64,000 bases of DNA from Pseudomonas entomophila. GTDB taxonomy: Bacteria > Pseudomonadota > Gammaproteobacteria > Pseudomonadales > Pseudomonadaceae. Position 1 is the first letter of the stretch; each line of letters starts with the position of its first letter. A program made the translations under genes and the position numbers. The stretch lies in assembly GCF_029193575.1 (NCBI RefSeq), contig NZ_JARGCS010000056.1:434001-498000 (forward strand), written 5' to 3'. Under the pieces are notes generated by a model. It was not told the origin of the DNA, ran no database searches, and saw nothing but the letters and a program-made list of their open reading frames with translations. Shown piece by piece: positions 24,601-32,891 of this stretch.

Positions 24601-25957
24601 GCCACTGAAACTGGCCGTGGTTGGCCACACCAACGTCGGCAAGACCTCGCTGCTGCGCACCCTGACCCGTGACGTCGGCTTCGGCGAAGTCTCCCACCGC
24701 CCCAGCACCACCCGCCACGTGGAGGGCGCGCGGCTGTCGGTGGACGGCCAGCCGCTGCTGGAGCTCTACGACACCCCGGGCCTTGAAGACGCCATCGCCC
24801 TGCTCGACTACCTGGAACGCCTGGAGCGCCCTGGCGAGCGCCTCGACGGCCCGGCGCGGCTGGAGCGCTTCCTCCAGGGCAGCGAGGCGCGCCAGCGCTT
24901 CGAGCAGGAAGCCAAGGTGCTGCGTCAACTGCTGGCGAGCAATGCCGGACTCTACGTGATCGACGCCCGCGAGCCGGTGCTGGCCAAGTACCGCGACGAG
25001 CTGGAGGTGCTGGCCGGTTGCGGCAAGCCGCTGCTGCCGGTGCTGAACTTCGTCGCCAGCCACCAGCACCGCGAGCCGGAGTGGCGCGAGGCCCTGGCAC
25101 GCCTGGGCCTGCACGCGCTGGTGCGGTTCGACAGCGTGGCCCCGCCGGAGGACGGCGAACGCCGCCTTTACGAAAGCCTGGCCCTGCTGCTGGAGGACGC
25201 ACGCCCAGCCTTGCAACGGTTGATCGACGACCAGCAGGCCCAGCGCCTGGCCCGCCAGCACAGCGGCAAGCGCCTGATCGCCGAGTTGCTGCTCGACTGC
25301 GCCGCCTGCCGGCGCAGTGTCGAGGCCGAGCCTGCCGCCGAAGCCCGCGCCATCGAGGCCCTGCGCCAGGACGTGCGCCAGTGCGAGCAGCGCTGCGTCG
25401 AGGCGCTGCTCAAGCTCTACGCCTTCCGCCGCGAGGACGCCAAGGCCGGCGACCTGCCGCTGCTCGATGGCCGCTGGGGCGACGACCTGTTCAACCCCGA
25501 AACCTTGAAGCTGCTGGGTGTGCGCCTGGGCAGCGGTGTGGCGGCGGGGGCGGCGGCAGGGGCGGGGGTCGACCTGCTGGTCGGCGGCCTGACCCTCGGC
25601 GCCGCCGCCCTGGCCGGGGCGATCGCCGGTGGCGCATTGCAGACCGCGCGCAACTATGGCGCGCGGCTGATGGGCAAGCTCAAGGGCCAGCGCGAGCTGA
25701 CCGTGGACGACAACGTGCTGCGCCTGCTTGCGTTGCGCCAGCAGCAGCTGATGGTGGCGCTGGACGGTCGCGGCCACGCGGCGCAAGACAGCATTCGCCT
25801 GGGCGAGCCGGAGGAAAAGGCTTGGCGCGAAGGCAAGCTGCCGGAGGCGCTGGGCAAGGCGCGGGCGCATCCGCAGTGGTCGACGCTCAACCCCGGGGCG
25901 CAGGTGAACCAAGCGCAGCGCCAGGAGCAATTGGACGCGCTGTTGACGCAGCTGTAG
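24593..25957 (+). CDS. DUF3482 Era-like GTPase
   Basis: A 454-residue protein with an N-terminal Era/TrmE-type G domain: G1 GHTNVGKTS (about residues 10-18), a switch I Thr (STTRHVEG), G3 DTPGLED, and a G4-like NFVA region. The C-terminal DUF3482 part contains a glycine/alanine-rich hydrophobic stretch (about residues 312-350, GVAAGAAAGAGVDLLVGGLTLGAAALAG) that could insert in the membrane. It is translationally coupled to the DUF2868 gene, and pairs of these families recur together. The role is unknown; a membrane-associated GTPase complex is the inference. Confidence 0.85.
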   Translation: MTEPLKLAVVGHTNVGKTSLLRTLTRDVGFGEVSHRPSTTRHVEGARLSVDGQPLLELYDTPGLEDAIALLDYLERLERPGERLDGPARLERFLQGSEARQRFEQEAKVLRQLLASNAGLYVIDAREPVLAKYRDELEVLAGCGKPLLPVLNFVASHQHREPEWREALARLGLHALVRFDSVAPPEDGERRLYESLALLLEDARPALQRLIDDQQAQRLARQHSGKRLIAELLLDCAACRRSVEAEPAAEARAIEALRQDVRQCEQRCVEALLKLYAFRREDAKAGDLPLLDGRWGDDLFNPETLKLLGVRLGSGVAAGAAAGAGVDLLVGGLTLGAAALAGAIAGGALQTARNYGARLMGKLKGQRELTVDDNVLRLLALRQQQLMVALDGRGHAAQDSIRLGEPEEKAWREGKLPEALGKARAHPQWSTLNPGAQVNQAQRQEQLDALLTQL

Positions 25958-25960
25958 CCC

Positions 25961-25986
25961 CTCTCGCGGGGCAAGCCCGCGATGGC
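25961..25986. repeat. REP element
   Basis: A copy of the P. putida REP core, CGCGGGGCAAGCCCGCGATGG, starting 4 bp after the GTPase stop in the convergent gap before the BON-LysM gene. Confidence 0.75.
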
Positions 25987-25999
25987 GCCACTGCCTGCG

Positions 26000-26440
26000 T
26001 CAATCAGGAATCCGCAACACTTGCCCTGGGTAGATCTTGTCCGGGTGCTTGAGCATCGGCTTGTTGGCCTGGAAGATCTTGTCGTATTGGTTCGCATCGC
26101 CATACGCGGCCTTGGCGATGGCACTGAGGGTATCCCCCGACTTCACGGTGACGAACCGCGCCGCCTGGGCCACCGGCCCGGTCACGGTGATCTGGTCGTC
26201 GACCGACGCCACCCCGGCGATGTTGCCGGCGGCGAGGATGATCTTCTCCTTCTCTTCCTGGCTGGCCACCTCGCCCTTCAGGATGACCTTGTCGCCTTCC
26301 ACCGTGGCGCTGATGTTCGGATTGCCCAGGCCGACAACCTCCACATGCTTCTTCAACTGCTCCTCGGCGTTGGCGTTGCCGGGGGTCAGCAGGTCGATCA
26401 ACTTCTCGCCGGCTTCCTTCACGAAACTGAACAGGCTCAT
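26000..26440 (-). CDS. kbp: BON-LysM protein (Kbp/YgaU-like)
   Basis: A 146-residue cytoplasmic-looking protein with a BON domain (about residues 25-90, LKGEVASQEEKEKIILAAGNIAGVASVDDQI) followed by a LysM domain (about residues 95-145, VKSGDTLSAIAKAAYGDANQYDKIFQAN). This order and length match E. coli Kbp/YgaU, a K+-binding stress protein. There is no signal peptide, which also fits Kbp rather than a peptidoglycan-bound LysM protein. AAGGAG precedes the ATG. Confidence 0.88.
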   Translation of the reverse strand: MSLFSFVKEAGEKLIDLLTPGNANAEEQLKKHVEVVGLGNPNISATVEGDKVILKGEVASQEEKEKIILAAGNIAGVASVDDQITVTGPVAQAARFVTVKSGDTLSAIAKAAYGDANQYDKIFQANKPMLKHPDKIYPGQVLRIPD

Positions 26441-26613
26441 GACGTGCTCCTTGTTGATGTGTCCTCGGAACCCACGAGTCTAGGCCAGGATTACCCTCCC
26501 CGCCCCGGCCGCCCATCGATGCGCTCTATCACGGCATAGACCCTAGCGATTAGACGCCGCAGCCCCGCGAGCCTAGGCTTGTGCAGGTAAAAAGCCGCCG
26601 GAATTGCGCCTCG

Positions 26614-27441
26614 ATGAACAGCAAGCCACCGGTCTGCGCGGCGCCCACTTCCCTGGCGCTGCCTGACGCCAGCAACACCTACGAGTACGTCCAGCTCACC
26701 GACCAGGCGAGCGACAGCACGCCCCTGGCCGAAGAAGTGGCCCTGGCCATCGTCTACAACGGCCTGAACCAGGCGGTGATGCTGGTCAGCCCCACCGACC
26801 TGGAAGACTTCGCGGTGGGCTTCAGCGTCGGCAGTGGCATCGTCGCCAGCCTCGCTGAAATCTACGACGTGAAGCTCTCCGGCAGCGGTTCGGCGCTGTA
26901 CGCCGACCTGCAGATCTCCAGCCGCGCCTTCTGGAACCTCAAGGACCAGCGCCGCCAGCTGGCCGGCACCAGTGGCTGCGGCCTGTGCGGCGTGGAGGCC
27001 CTGGAGCAGGCCCTGCCGGAACTGAGCGTGTTGCCGGGCGCGCCCTTGCCGCCGGCGCACTGGCTGAATGACCTGCGCCAGCGCATCGATGCGTTCCAGC
27101 CCCTTGGCCAGCACTGTGGCGCGGTGCATGCAGCACTGTTCATGGACCGCCACGGCGAGCTGCTGCTGGGCCGCGAAGACATCGGCCGGCACAACGCCCT
27201 GGACAAGCTGATCGGCGCCCTGCTGCGCCGCGCCATCGACACCGACGGCGGCCTGGCCATCGTCACCAGCCGTTGCAGCCTGGAACTGATCCAGAAGGTG
27301 CTGCGCGCCGGCATCCAGACCCTGGTCAGCCTGTCCGCGCCCACCGGCCTTGCCCTGCAATGGGCGCGCAAGCACAACCTCAACCTCATCCACTTGCCCA
27401 AGCACAGCGCACCTCGGGTGTTCAGCCCTGCGTCGGAGTAG
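26614..27441 (+). CDS. fdhD: Formate dehydrogenase sulfurtransferase accessory protein
   Basis: A 275-residue FdhD, which passes sulfur from a cysteine desulfurase to the Mo-bisMGD cofactor of formate-dehydrogenase-type enzymes. The functional Cys pair is in SGCGLCGVEAL (CxxC). Other family blocks are DLEDFAVGFSVG, CGAVHAALF, and REDIGRHNALDKLIG. The start at 26614 is preferred over a GTG 33 bp upstream. It lies 7 bp before the molybdoenzyme gene, which should be its client. Confidence 0.92.
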   Translation: MNSKPPVCAAPTSLALPDASNTYEYVQLTDQASDSTPLAEEVALAIVYNGLNQAVMLVSPTDLEDFAVGFSVGSGIVASLAEIYDVKLSGSGSALYADLQISSRAFWNLKDQRRQLAGTSGCGLCGVEALEQALPELSVLPGAPLPPAHWLNDLRQRIDAFQPLGQHCGAVHAALFMDRHGELLLGREDIGRHNALDKLIGALLRRAIDTDGGLAIVTSRCSLELIQKVLRAGIQTLVSLSAPTGLALQWARKHNLNLIHLPKHSAPRVFSPASE

Positions 27442-27448
27442 CACAGCC

Positions 27449-29794
27449 GTGACCTCGTTCGAAAAACTTCCCGACAACGCCCCCGCCTCCACACCCCGCT
27501 ACAAGCCCTACCCCGGCCCTGCCGGCGGCTGGGGCGCGCTGCGCAGCGTGGCGAAAGCCTGGGTCGGCAGCGACAACGCGCTGAAGAACATCCGCGCCCT
27601 GCTCAAGACCAACCAGAACGGCGGCTTCGACTGCCCCGGCTGCGCCTGGGGCGACTCGCCGGAAAGCGGCATGGTCAAGTTCTGCGAGAACGGCGCCAAG
27701 GCGGTCAACTGGGAAGCCACCAAGCGCCGCGTCGACGCCGCCTTCTTCGCCCGCTACAGCGTCAGTGCGCTGCTCGAGCAGAGCGACTACTGGCTCGAGT
27801 ACCAGGGGCGGCTGACCGAACCGATGGTCTACGACCCGGCCAGCGACCGCTACAAGCCGATCGACTGGGAGGCCGCCTTCGCCTTGATCGCCCAGCACCT
27901 GAACGCGCTGGAGTCGCCCGACCAGGCCGAGTTCTATACCTCCGGCCGGGCCAGCAACGAGGCGGCGTTCCTCTACCAGCTGTTCGTGCGCGCCTATGGC
28001 ACCAACAACTTCCCCGACTGCTCGAACATGTGCCACGAGGCCAGTGGCGTGGCCCTGGGCCAGAGCGTCGGCGTGGGCAAGGGCACGGTCACCTACGATG
28101 ACTTCGAGCACGCCGACGCGATCTTCGTCTGGGGCCAGAACCCTGGCACCAACCACCCACGCATGCTCGACCCGCTGCGCGACGCAGTGAAGCGCGGCGC
28201 CCAGGTGGTGTGCGTCAACCCGCTCAAGGAGCGTGGCCTGGAGCGCTTCCAGCACCCGCAGAACCCGCTGGAGATGCTCACCAACACCGACCGCCCGACC
28301 AACACCGCGTTCTTCCGCCCGGCCCTGGGCGGCGACATGGCACTGCTGCGCGGCATGGCCAAGTTCCTCCTGCAATGGGAGCGCGAGGCCCAGGCCAAGG
28401 GCGAGCCGGCGGTGTTCGACCACGTGTTCATCGCCGAGCACGGCCATGGCGTCGATGAGTACCTGGCCGTGGTCGATGCCACGCCATGGGAGCGGATCCT
28501 CGAACAGTCCGGCCTGCAGATGGCCGATATCGAGCTGGCCGCGCGCATGTACTGCCGTGGCAAGCGGGTGATCATGTGCTGGGCGATGGGCATCACCCAG
28601 CACCGCCATTCGGTGCCGACCATCCAGGAAATCGTCAACCTGATGCTGCTGCGCGGCAACGTCGGCGTGCCCGGTGCAGGCCTGTGCCCGGTGCGCGGTC
28701 ACAGCAACGTGCAAGGCGACCGCACCATGGGCATCAACGAGCGCCCACCGGCGTTCCTGCTCGATGCCATCGAAAAGCGCTTCGGCTTCCCGGTGCCGCG
28801 CCACAACGGCCACAACACCGTCGAGGCGATCCACGCCATGCTCGAAGGCCGCGCCAAGGTGTTCATCGGCCTGGGCGGCAACTTCGCCCAGGCGACCCCG
28901 GACACCGAGCGCACCGCCCAGGCCCTGCGCAACTGCGCGCTGACCGTGCACATCAGCACCAAGCTCAACCGCAGCCACCTGATCCACGGCCAGCAGGCGT
29001 TGATTCTGCCGTGCCTGGGTCGCACCGACATCGACCTGCAGGCCGACGGCCCGCAGGCGGTGACGGTGGAAGACTCGTTCAGCATGGTCCACGCCTCCAA
29101 CGGCCAGTTGCGCCCACTGTCCAAGCAGATGCGCTCGGAGCCTGCAGTGGTCGCCGGCATTGCCGCCGCTACGCTGGGCGCGCAACCGGTGGACTGGCAC
29201 TGGGTGGTGGCCGACTACGACCGCATTCGCGACCTGATCGCCGACACCATCCCGGGCTTCACCGACTTCAACCAGCGCCTGAACCTGCCGGGTGGCTTCT
29301 ACCTGGGCAACAGCGCCGGCAGCCGTCAGTGGAAGACCACCAGCGGCCGCGCCAACTTCAAGCCCAACCTGCTGCCCGACAGCCTGCTGGACGAGCGCGT
29401 GCGCGCCAGCGGCCAACTGCCGGACCTGATCCTGCAATCGATGCGCTCGCACGACCAGTACAACACCACCATCTACGGCCTGGACGACCGCTACCGCGGT
29501 GTACGCGGCCAGCGCGAGGTGCTGTTCGTCAACGAGGCCGACATCATTCGCCTGGGCTTCCAACCGGGGCAGAAGGTCGACATCGTCTCGCTGTGGGGCG
29601 ATGAGCACGAGCGTCGGGTGCACGGTTTCACCCTGCTGGCGTTCGACATTCCGGCGGGGCAGGCGGCGGCCTATTACCCCGAGGTGAACCCGCTGGTGCC
29701 GCTGGAGAGCATCGGCCACGGCAGCCACACGCCAACCTCGAAGTTCATTGCGATCAAGCTGGAAGCGGCGCGGGGGGATGGGCGGATCATCTGA
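27449..29794 (+). CDS. FdhF/YdeP-type molybdopterin oxidoreductase
   Basis: A 781-residue soluble Mo-bisMGD oxidoreductase of the FdhF/YdeP subgroup. Near the N-terminus are C62-x-x-C65 and C79, the remains of an iron-sulfur site. C195 in NMCHEASGVALGQS aligns with the selenocysteine of E. coli FdhF (UHGPSVAG), making it a Cys-type molybdenum ligand. WGQNPGTNHPR and GMNVQGD-like VRGHSNVQGDRTMG bind the cofactor. No Tat leader is present, so it acts in the cytoplasm. The start is a GTG 7 bp after fdhD. The substrate is not certain; YdeP relatives are linked to acid resistance rather than proven formate oxidation. Confidence 0.85.
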   Translation: MTSFEKLPDNAPASTPRYKPYPGPAGGWGALRSVAKAWVGSDNALKNIRALLKTNQNGGFDCPGCAWGDSPESGMVKFCENGAKAVNWEATKRRVDAAFFARYSVSALLEQSDYWLEYQGRLTEPMVYDPASDRYKPIDWEAAFALIAQHLNALESPDQAEFYTSGRASNEAAFLYQLFVRAYGTNNFPDCSNMCHEASGVALGQSVGVGKGTVTYDDFEHADAIFVWGQNPGTNHPRMLDPLRDAVKRGAQVVCVNPLKERGLERFQHPQNPLEMLTNTDRPTNTAFFRPALGGDMALLRGMAKFLLQWEREAQAKGEPAVFDHVFIAEHGHGVDEYLAVVDATPWERILEQSGLQMADIELAARMYCRGKRVIMCWAMGITQHRHSVPTIQEIVNLMLLRGNVGVPGAGLCPVRGHSNVQGDRTMGINERPPAFLLDAIEKRFGFPVPRHNGHNTVEAIHAMLEGRAKVFIGLGGNFAQATPDTERTAQALRNCALTVHISTKLNRSHLIHGQQALILPCLGRTDIDLQADGPQAVTVEDSFSMVHASNGQLRPLSKQMRSEPAVVAGIAAATLGAQPVDWHWVVADYDRIRDLIADTIPGFTDFNQRLNLPGGFYLGNSAGSRQWKTTSGRANFKPNLLPDSLLDERVRASGQLPDLILQSMRSHDQYNTTIYGLDDRYRGVRGQREVLFVNEADIIRLGFQPGQKVDIVSLWGDEHERRVHGFTLLAFDIPAGQAAAYYPEVNPLVPLESIGHGSHTPTSKFIAIKLEAARGDGRII

Positions 29795-29830
29795 CATCGG
29801 CCACCCCGCGATGGGGCCCGCCACAACGAA

Positions 29831-29859
29831 AAAGCCCCGGCCAAACGGCCGGGGCTTTT
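29831..29859 (+). terminator. Rho-independent terminator of the fdhD operon
   Basis: A 10-bp stem AGCCCCGGCC / GGCCGGGGCT with AAAC loop, preceded by A's and followed by T4, 37 bp after the stop. Confidence 0.85.
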
Positions 29860-30019
29860 CTGTCTCAAGTAGCCTAAGACCTACAAAAATAGGAAAAGTT
29901 TCACAACAAAATCAGCAACTTAGCAAATTGTGTACAACTCGTGCCAATCGTCGGATTTCCATTGCCAGCCGCCTCGCCGAGCCTCAAATTCGCGTCGTCT
30001 TCCCTCTGAGGCTCTCTTG

Positions 30020-30496
30020 ATGAAGAAGTACTCCTCGATTCTGTTGTTGTCTTTCGGCCTGCTCAGCGGCGTTGCCATGGCAGGCGGCACCACCGAGGCC
30101 GGCATTGGCGGCGCATTGGGTGGGGTACTCGGCTCGGTGGTCGGCCAGTCCATCGGCGGTAGCACCGGCTCGGCGATCGGCGCGGGCCTGGGCGGCGCCG
30201 CAGGCAGCGCGGTCGGTGCCGACAAGCGCCAGCGTGGCGAAGCCGCCATCGGTGGCGCCTTGGGTGCGGCCGGCGGCAACGTGATCGGTCGCCAGGTCGG
30301 CGGTACCACCGGTAGCTACATCGGCGCCGCCGCTGGCGGTGGCGCAGGTGGTGCGCTGGGCAACTACATGGGCAACAAGGCCGACGATGACGAACGCCGT
30401 GAACGCCGCTACAACCGTGGCTACGACGACCGCCGCCACTGGGACCGTGGCAATCATTACGGCCACCGCAAGCACAAGCGCCACTGGCGCCACTGA
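30020..30496 (+). CDS. Exported glycine-zipper protein
   Basis: A 158-residue protein with a Sec signal peptide (residues 1-22, KKYSSILLLSFGLLSGVAMA) and a body made of repeating GxxxG/GGxxG units (about residues 23-120), typical of glycine-zipper segments that pack in or on membranes. The tail is rich in Arg, His and Tyr (from about residue 125), ending HKRHWRH, and could bind metal or polyanions. Such proteins are usually periplasmic or outer-membrane associated in envelope stress. The preceding 150 bp are AT-rich, so the gene has its own promoter, and a terminator follows. Confidence 0.8.
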   Translation: MKKYSSILLLSFGLLSGVAMAGGTTEAGIGGALGGVLGSVVGQSIGGSTGSAIGAGLGGAAGSAVGADKRQRGEAAIGGALGAAGGNVIGRQVGGTTGSYIGAAAGGGAGGALGNYMGNKADDDERRERRYNRGYDDRRHWDRGNHYGHRKHKRHWRH

Positions 30497-30525
30497 TCGG
30501 CCCACACGGCTTACGTCGCACACCT

Positions 30526-30556
30526 AAGGCCCCGCCCGACCCGGCGGGGCCTTTTG
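30526..30556 (+). terminator. Rho-independent terminator of the glycine-zipper gene
   Basis: An 11-bp stem AAGGCCCCGCC / GGCGGGGCCTT with a 6-nt loop ends in T4. Confidence 0.85.
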
Positions 30557-30713
30557 CATGCCGGCAAAGCCTGAGGATTAGGGGTGGCCCCGATATGGAG
30601 GCAAGTTGCCACTAGTTATCATCCCCTATATCCACAATCACACGCGGGACGCAGGGAATGCGCACGATCATCGTCGATCCAACAGGACGGCCCGGGCACC
30701 TGAAGGCTGCCGG

Positions 30714-31526
30714 ATGACCGCTGCCGTACGCCCTCCTCTGCTCAACGACGCCAACTTCCAGCGCCTGCGCGACAGGGTCGTCCATGCCACCGGCGTGCAC
30801 CTGGCGCACGACCGCCGCACGCTGATCGCCAGCCGCCTGCACAAACGCCTGCGCGCCCTGCGCCTGGCGGACTTCGATAGCTACCTCGACCTGCTCGACA
30901 GCGACCCGCTCCATAACGAACAACAACACCTGCTAGGCCTGCTGATCGCCCACGACTCCTATTTCTTCCGGGAACACCGTCACTTCGAATTCCTCGCCCG
31001 CTGGCTGCCTGGCCTGGGCCACCCTCCGCGCCTGTGGAGCGCCGCCTGCGCCAGCGGTGAAGAAGCCTGGAGCCTGGCCATGGTCTGCGCCGAACACGCC
31101 CCATACGCGGGCTGGGAGGTGCTGGCCAGCGATTGCAACGGGGCACTGTTGCAGCAGGCCAACGTCGGCGTCTACGACATCGCACAGGCGCGTTACTTCC
31201 CCGACGGTTGGCTCGGCCGCCACTGCCTGTGCGGTGTCGACGACATGGCCGGCCGTCTGCGCATCGCCCCGGCGCTGCGCGAACAGGTACGCTTCGAGAC
31301 GATCAACCTGATCCACCCATTGCCCACGGCACTGGGCGCGTTCGATGTCATCGTCCTGCGCAACCTGCTCGCCAGCTTCACCGAGCGACACCGGGCCGAT
31401 GTGCTGCGGCGCGTGGTCCTGCACTTGCGCCCGGGGGGCGTGCTGGTGATCGGCCACAGCGAAAGCATCCACGGGCTGGACCTGCCGCTGCGCCCACTAC
31501 TGCCGTCGGTATTCGAACGCCTATGA
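30714..31526 (+). CDS. CheR-type protein-glutamate methyltransferase
   Basis: A 270-residue CheR-family SAM methyltransferase, which methylates glutamates of chemoreceptors. The N-terminal helical domain covers about residues 1-85; the catalytic part shows DSYFFREHRHFE, LWSAACASGEEAWSLAM, LASDCNGALL, and LRPGGVLVIGHSESI. The usual NVLIYF motif is altered to NLLASF. No chemoreceptor, CheB or CheW gene is near, so its target lies elsewhere or it serves another sensory system together with the response regulator 118 bp downstream. The start at 30714 is preferred to a TTG 108 bp upstream. Confidence 0.88.
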   Translation: MTAAVRPPLLNDANFQRLRDRVVHATGVHLAHDRRTLIASRLHKRLRALRLADFDSYLDLLDSDPLHNEQQHLLGLLIAHDSYFFREHRHFEFLARWLPGLGHPPRLWSAACASGEEAWSLAMVCAEHAPYAGWEVLASDCNGALLQQANVGVYDIAQARYFPDGWLGRHCLCGVDDMAGRLRIAPALREQVRFETINLIHPLPTALGAFDVIVLRNLLASFTERHRADVLRRVVLHLRPGGVLVIGHSESIHGLDLPLRPLLPSVFERL

Positions 31527-31644
31527 TGAACAGCACTGCCGCACTGACCGGCAGACAAGGACTGATCGCGCGCCCGCGCGGCAGTGCGCTTCCGGACCGA
31601 GCAGGCCTGCCGCCCCACTTCCCTAGCGAAACAGGCCTTGAACC

Positions 31645-32301
31645 ATGCCCTGCCGAATCCTGCTTGCCGACGACTCGCCTCTTTTCCGCGCCGGCCTGCG
31701 CGCCTTGCTCGAACAAAAGAAAGACTACGCCGTGGTGGGGGACACCAGTGACGGCATGAGCGCCGTGGCGATGGCGGAAAAGCTCAAGCCGGACATCATC
31801 GTGCTGGACATGAACAGCGACGCCCTGGATTGCCAGCAGGTGTTGCAGGAGCTGTTCATCCGCGCCCCGGCCACCCGTGTGCTGATGTTCTCCGCGCGCT
31901 CCGAACTGGAACACGTGATGAGCTGCCTGCAACTCGGCGCCCAGGGTTTCCTGCTCAAGAACGCCAGCGTCGCTGAGCTCGAACAGGCGTTGCAGGCACT
32001 GCGGGGCGGCGGCCAGTACCTGTCGTCGGCGGTGCTGCCCCTAGTTATCAGCCAGGCCCTCAAGCACAACCGCAAGCGCCCGGTAGGCAACGTGCAGGTG
32101 CCGCTGACCACACGCCAACTGGAAATCCTGCGCCTGATCGCCCGTGGCGAGAGCACCCGCTCGATCGCCGACGGTCTGGGCCTGAGCATCAAGACCATCG
32201 AGGCGCACCGCTCGCAGATCATGCACCGCCTGCAGATCCACGACGTGCCCGGCCTGGTGCTGTTCGCCGTGCGCGAGGGGATCATCCGCCTCAACGATTG
32301 A
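31645..32301 (+). CDS. NarL/LuxR-family response regulator
   Basis: A 218-residue two-domain regulator. The receiver has the acidic pair in LLADDS, the phosphoacceptor Asp55 (IVLDMNSD), and the conserved Lys in FLLKNAS. The C-terminal LuxR-type helix-turn-helix (about residues 150-215) reads LTTRQLEILRLIARGEST...GLSIKTIEAHRSQIMHRL. No sensor kinase is adjacent; the upstream CheR is the only signalling neighbour. Its last 11 bp overlap the 3' end of the convergent thioesterase gene. Confidence 0.93.
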   Translation: MPCRILLADDSPLFRAGLRALLEQKKDYAVVGDTSDGMSAVAMAEKLKPDIIVLDMNSDALDCQQVLQELFIRAPATRVLMFSARSELEHVMSCLQLGAQGFLLKNASVAELEQALQALRGGGQYLSSAVLPLVISQALKHNRKRPVGNVQVPLTTRQLEILRLIARGESTRSIADGLGLSIKTIEAHRSQIMHRLQIHDVPGLVLFAVREGIIRLND

Positions 32302-32725
32302 GCGACAGCCCCGCCAGAATCAACTGCAGCGCCTCGGGCAACTGCGCTGGTCGGCCACTGGCGCGCTCGACGAACACCTGAACCACCGTACCCGCCGCAC
32401 AAGCCTGCGGCTCGCCGGGGCGGAACAGCGCCAGGCGGTACTCCACCGTGCTGCCGGCCAGGCGCGCTACGCCCAGGCCCACTTCGAGCACGTCTGGGAA
32501 GCCCGGCAGCGCATAGAAATCCGCCGCCGAACTGACCACGAAGCCGGCCAGCGCACCGTCACGCAGGTCCAGCTCGGCCTGTTCGACCAGGAAGGCCTGG
32601 ATGGCGGTCTCGAAATAGCCGTGCACGGTGGCGCCGGCCAAGTGGCCGTTGAGGTCGTTGTCCTGGGGGCGGGTGAGGATGGGGTGGAAGTGCTGGAAGG
32701 CCGGGCGTTCTAGAGATTCGCTCAT
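32291..32725 (-). CDS. 4HBT-fold acyl-CoA thioesterase-like protein
   Basis: A 144-residue hotdog-fold protein of the 4-hydroxybenzoyl-CoA thioesterase (YbgC/FadM) group. The active-site region normally reads DxDxxGHVNNxxY; here it is DNDLNGHLAGATVHGYFETA, so the Asp and His remain but the two Asn are replaced. The rest (SAADFYALPGFPDVLEVGLGV, TVEYRLALF) is typical. It probably hydrolyses an acyl-CoA, with substrate unknown and possibly altered by the motif change. It converges on the response regulator, overlapping by 11 bp. Confidence 0.8.
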   Translation of the reverse strand: MSESLERPAFQHFHPILTRPQDNDLNGHLAGATVHGYFETAIQAFLVEQAELDLRDGALAGFVVSSAADFYALPGFPDVLEVGLGVARLAGSTVEYRLALFRPGEPQACAAGTVVQVFVERASGRPAQLPEALQLILAGLSLNR

Positions 32726-32841
32726 GGGCTGTGCTCAGTTCATCGGAGGGATTGTGTAAGTGAATCAGAAATCCCCGGACTCGGGGCGCACATACCGACG
32801 CAATCGCGGGGCCAGCAGCGCCAGCCCCCCCTTCCAGACAA

Positions 32842-32867
32842 ACGAAAAAGCCGCCCCGAGGGGCGGC
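32842..32867 (-). terminator. Rho-independent terminator of pckA
   Basis: On the minus strand AGCCGCCCC / GGGGCGGCT pairs and is followed by T5 (the A run at 32844-32848), 24 bp after the pckA stop. Confidence 0.85.
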
Positions 32868-32891
32868 TTCGTCATCCGAACCGGCGACCGC

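Noticed and set aside
27422..29824. An 800-codon open frame antisense to the molybdoenzyme gene, and similar ones antisense to tex (40777-42819) and the first M16 partner (974-2521)
   Set aside because: In GC-rich DNA with G/C third positions, the opposite strand of a real gene often stays open. The products are low-complexity (runs of Ala, Arg, Gly, Gln, Val) without any family motif, and the sense genes are well recognised.
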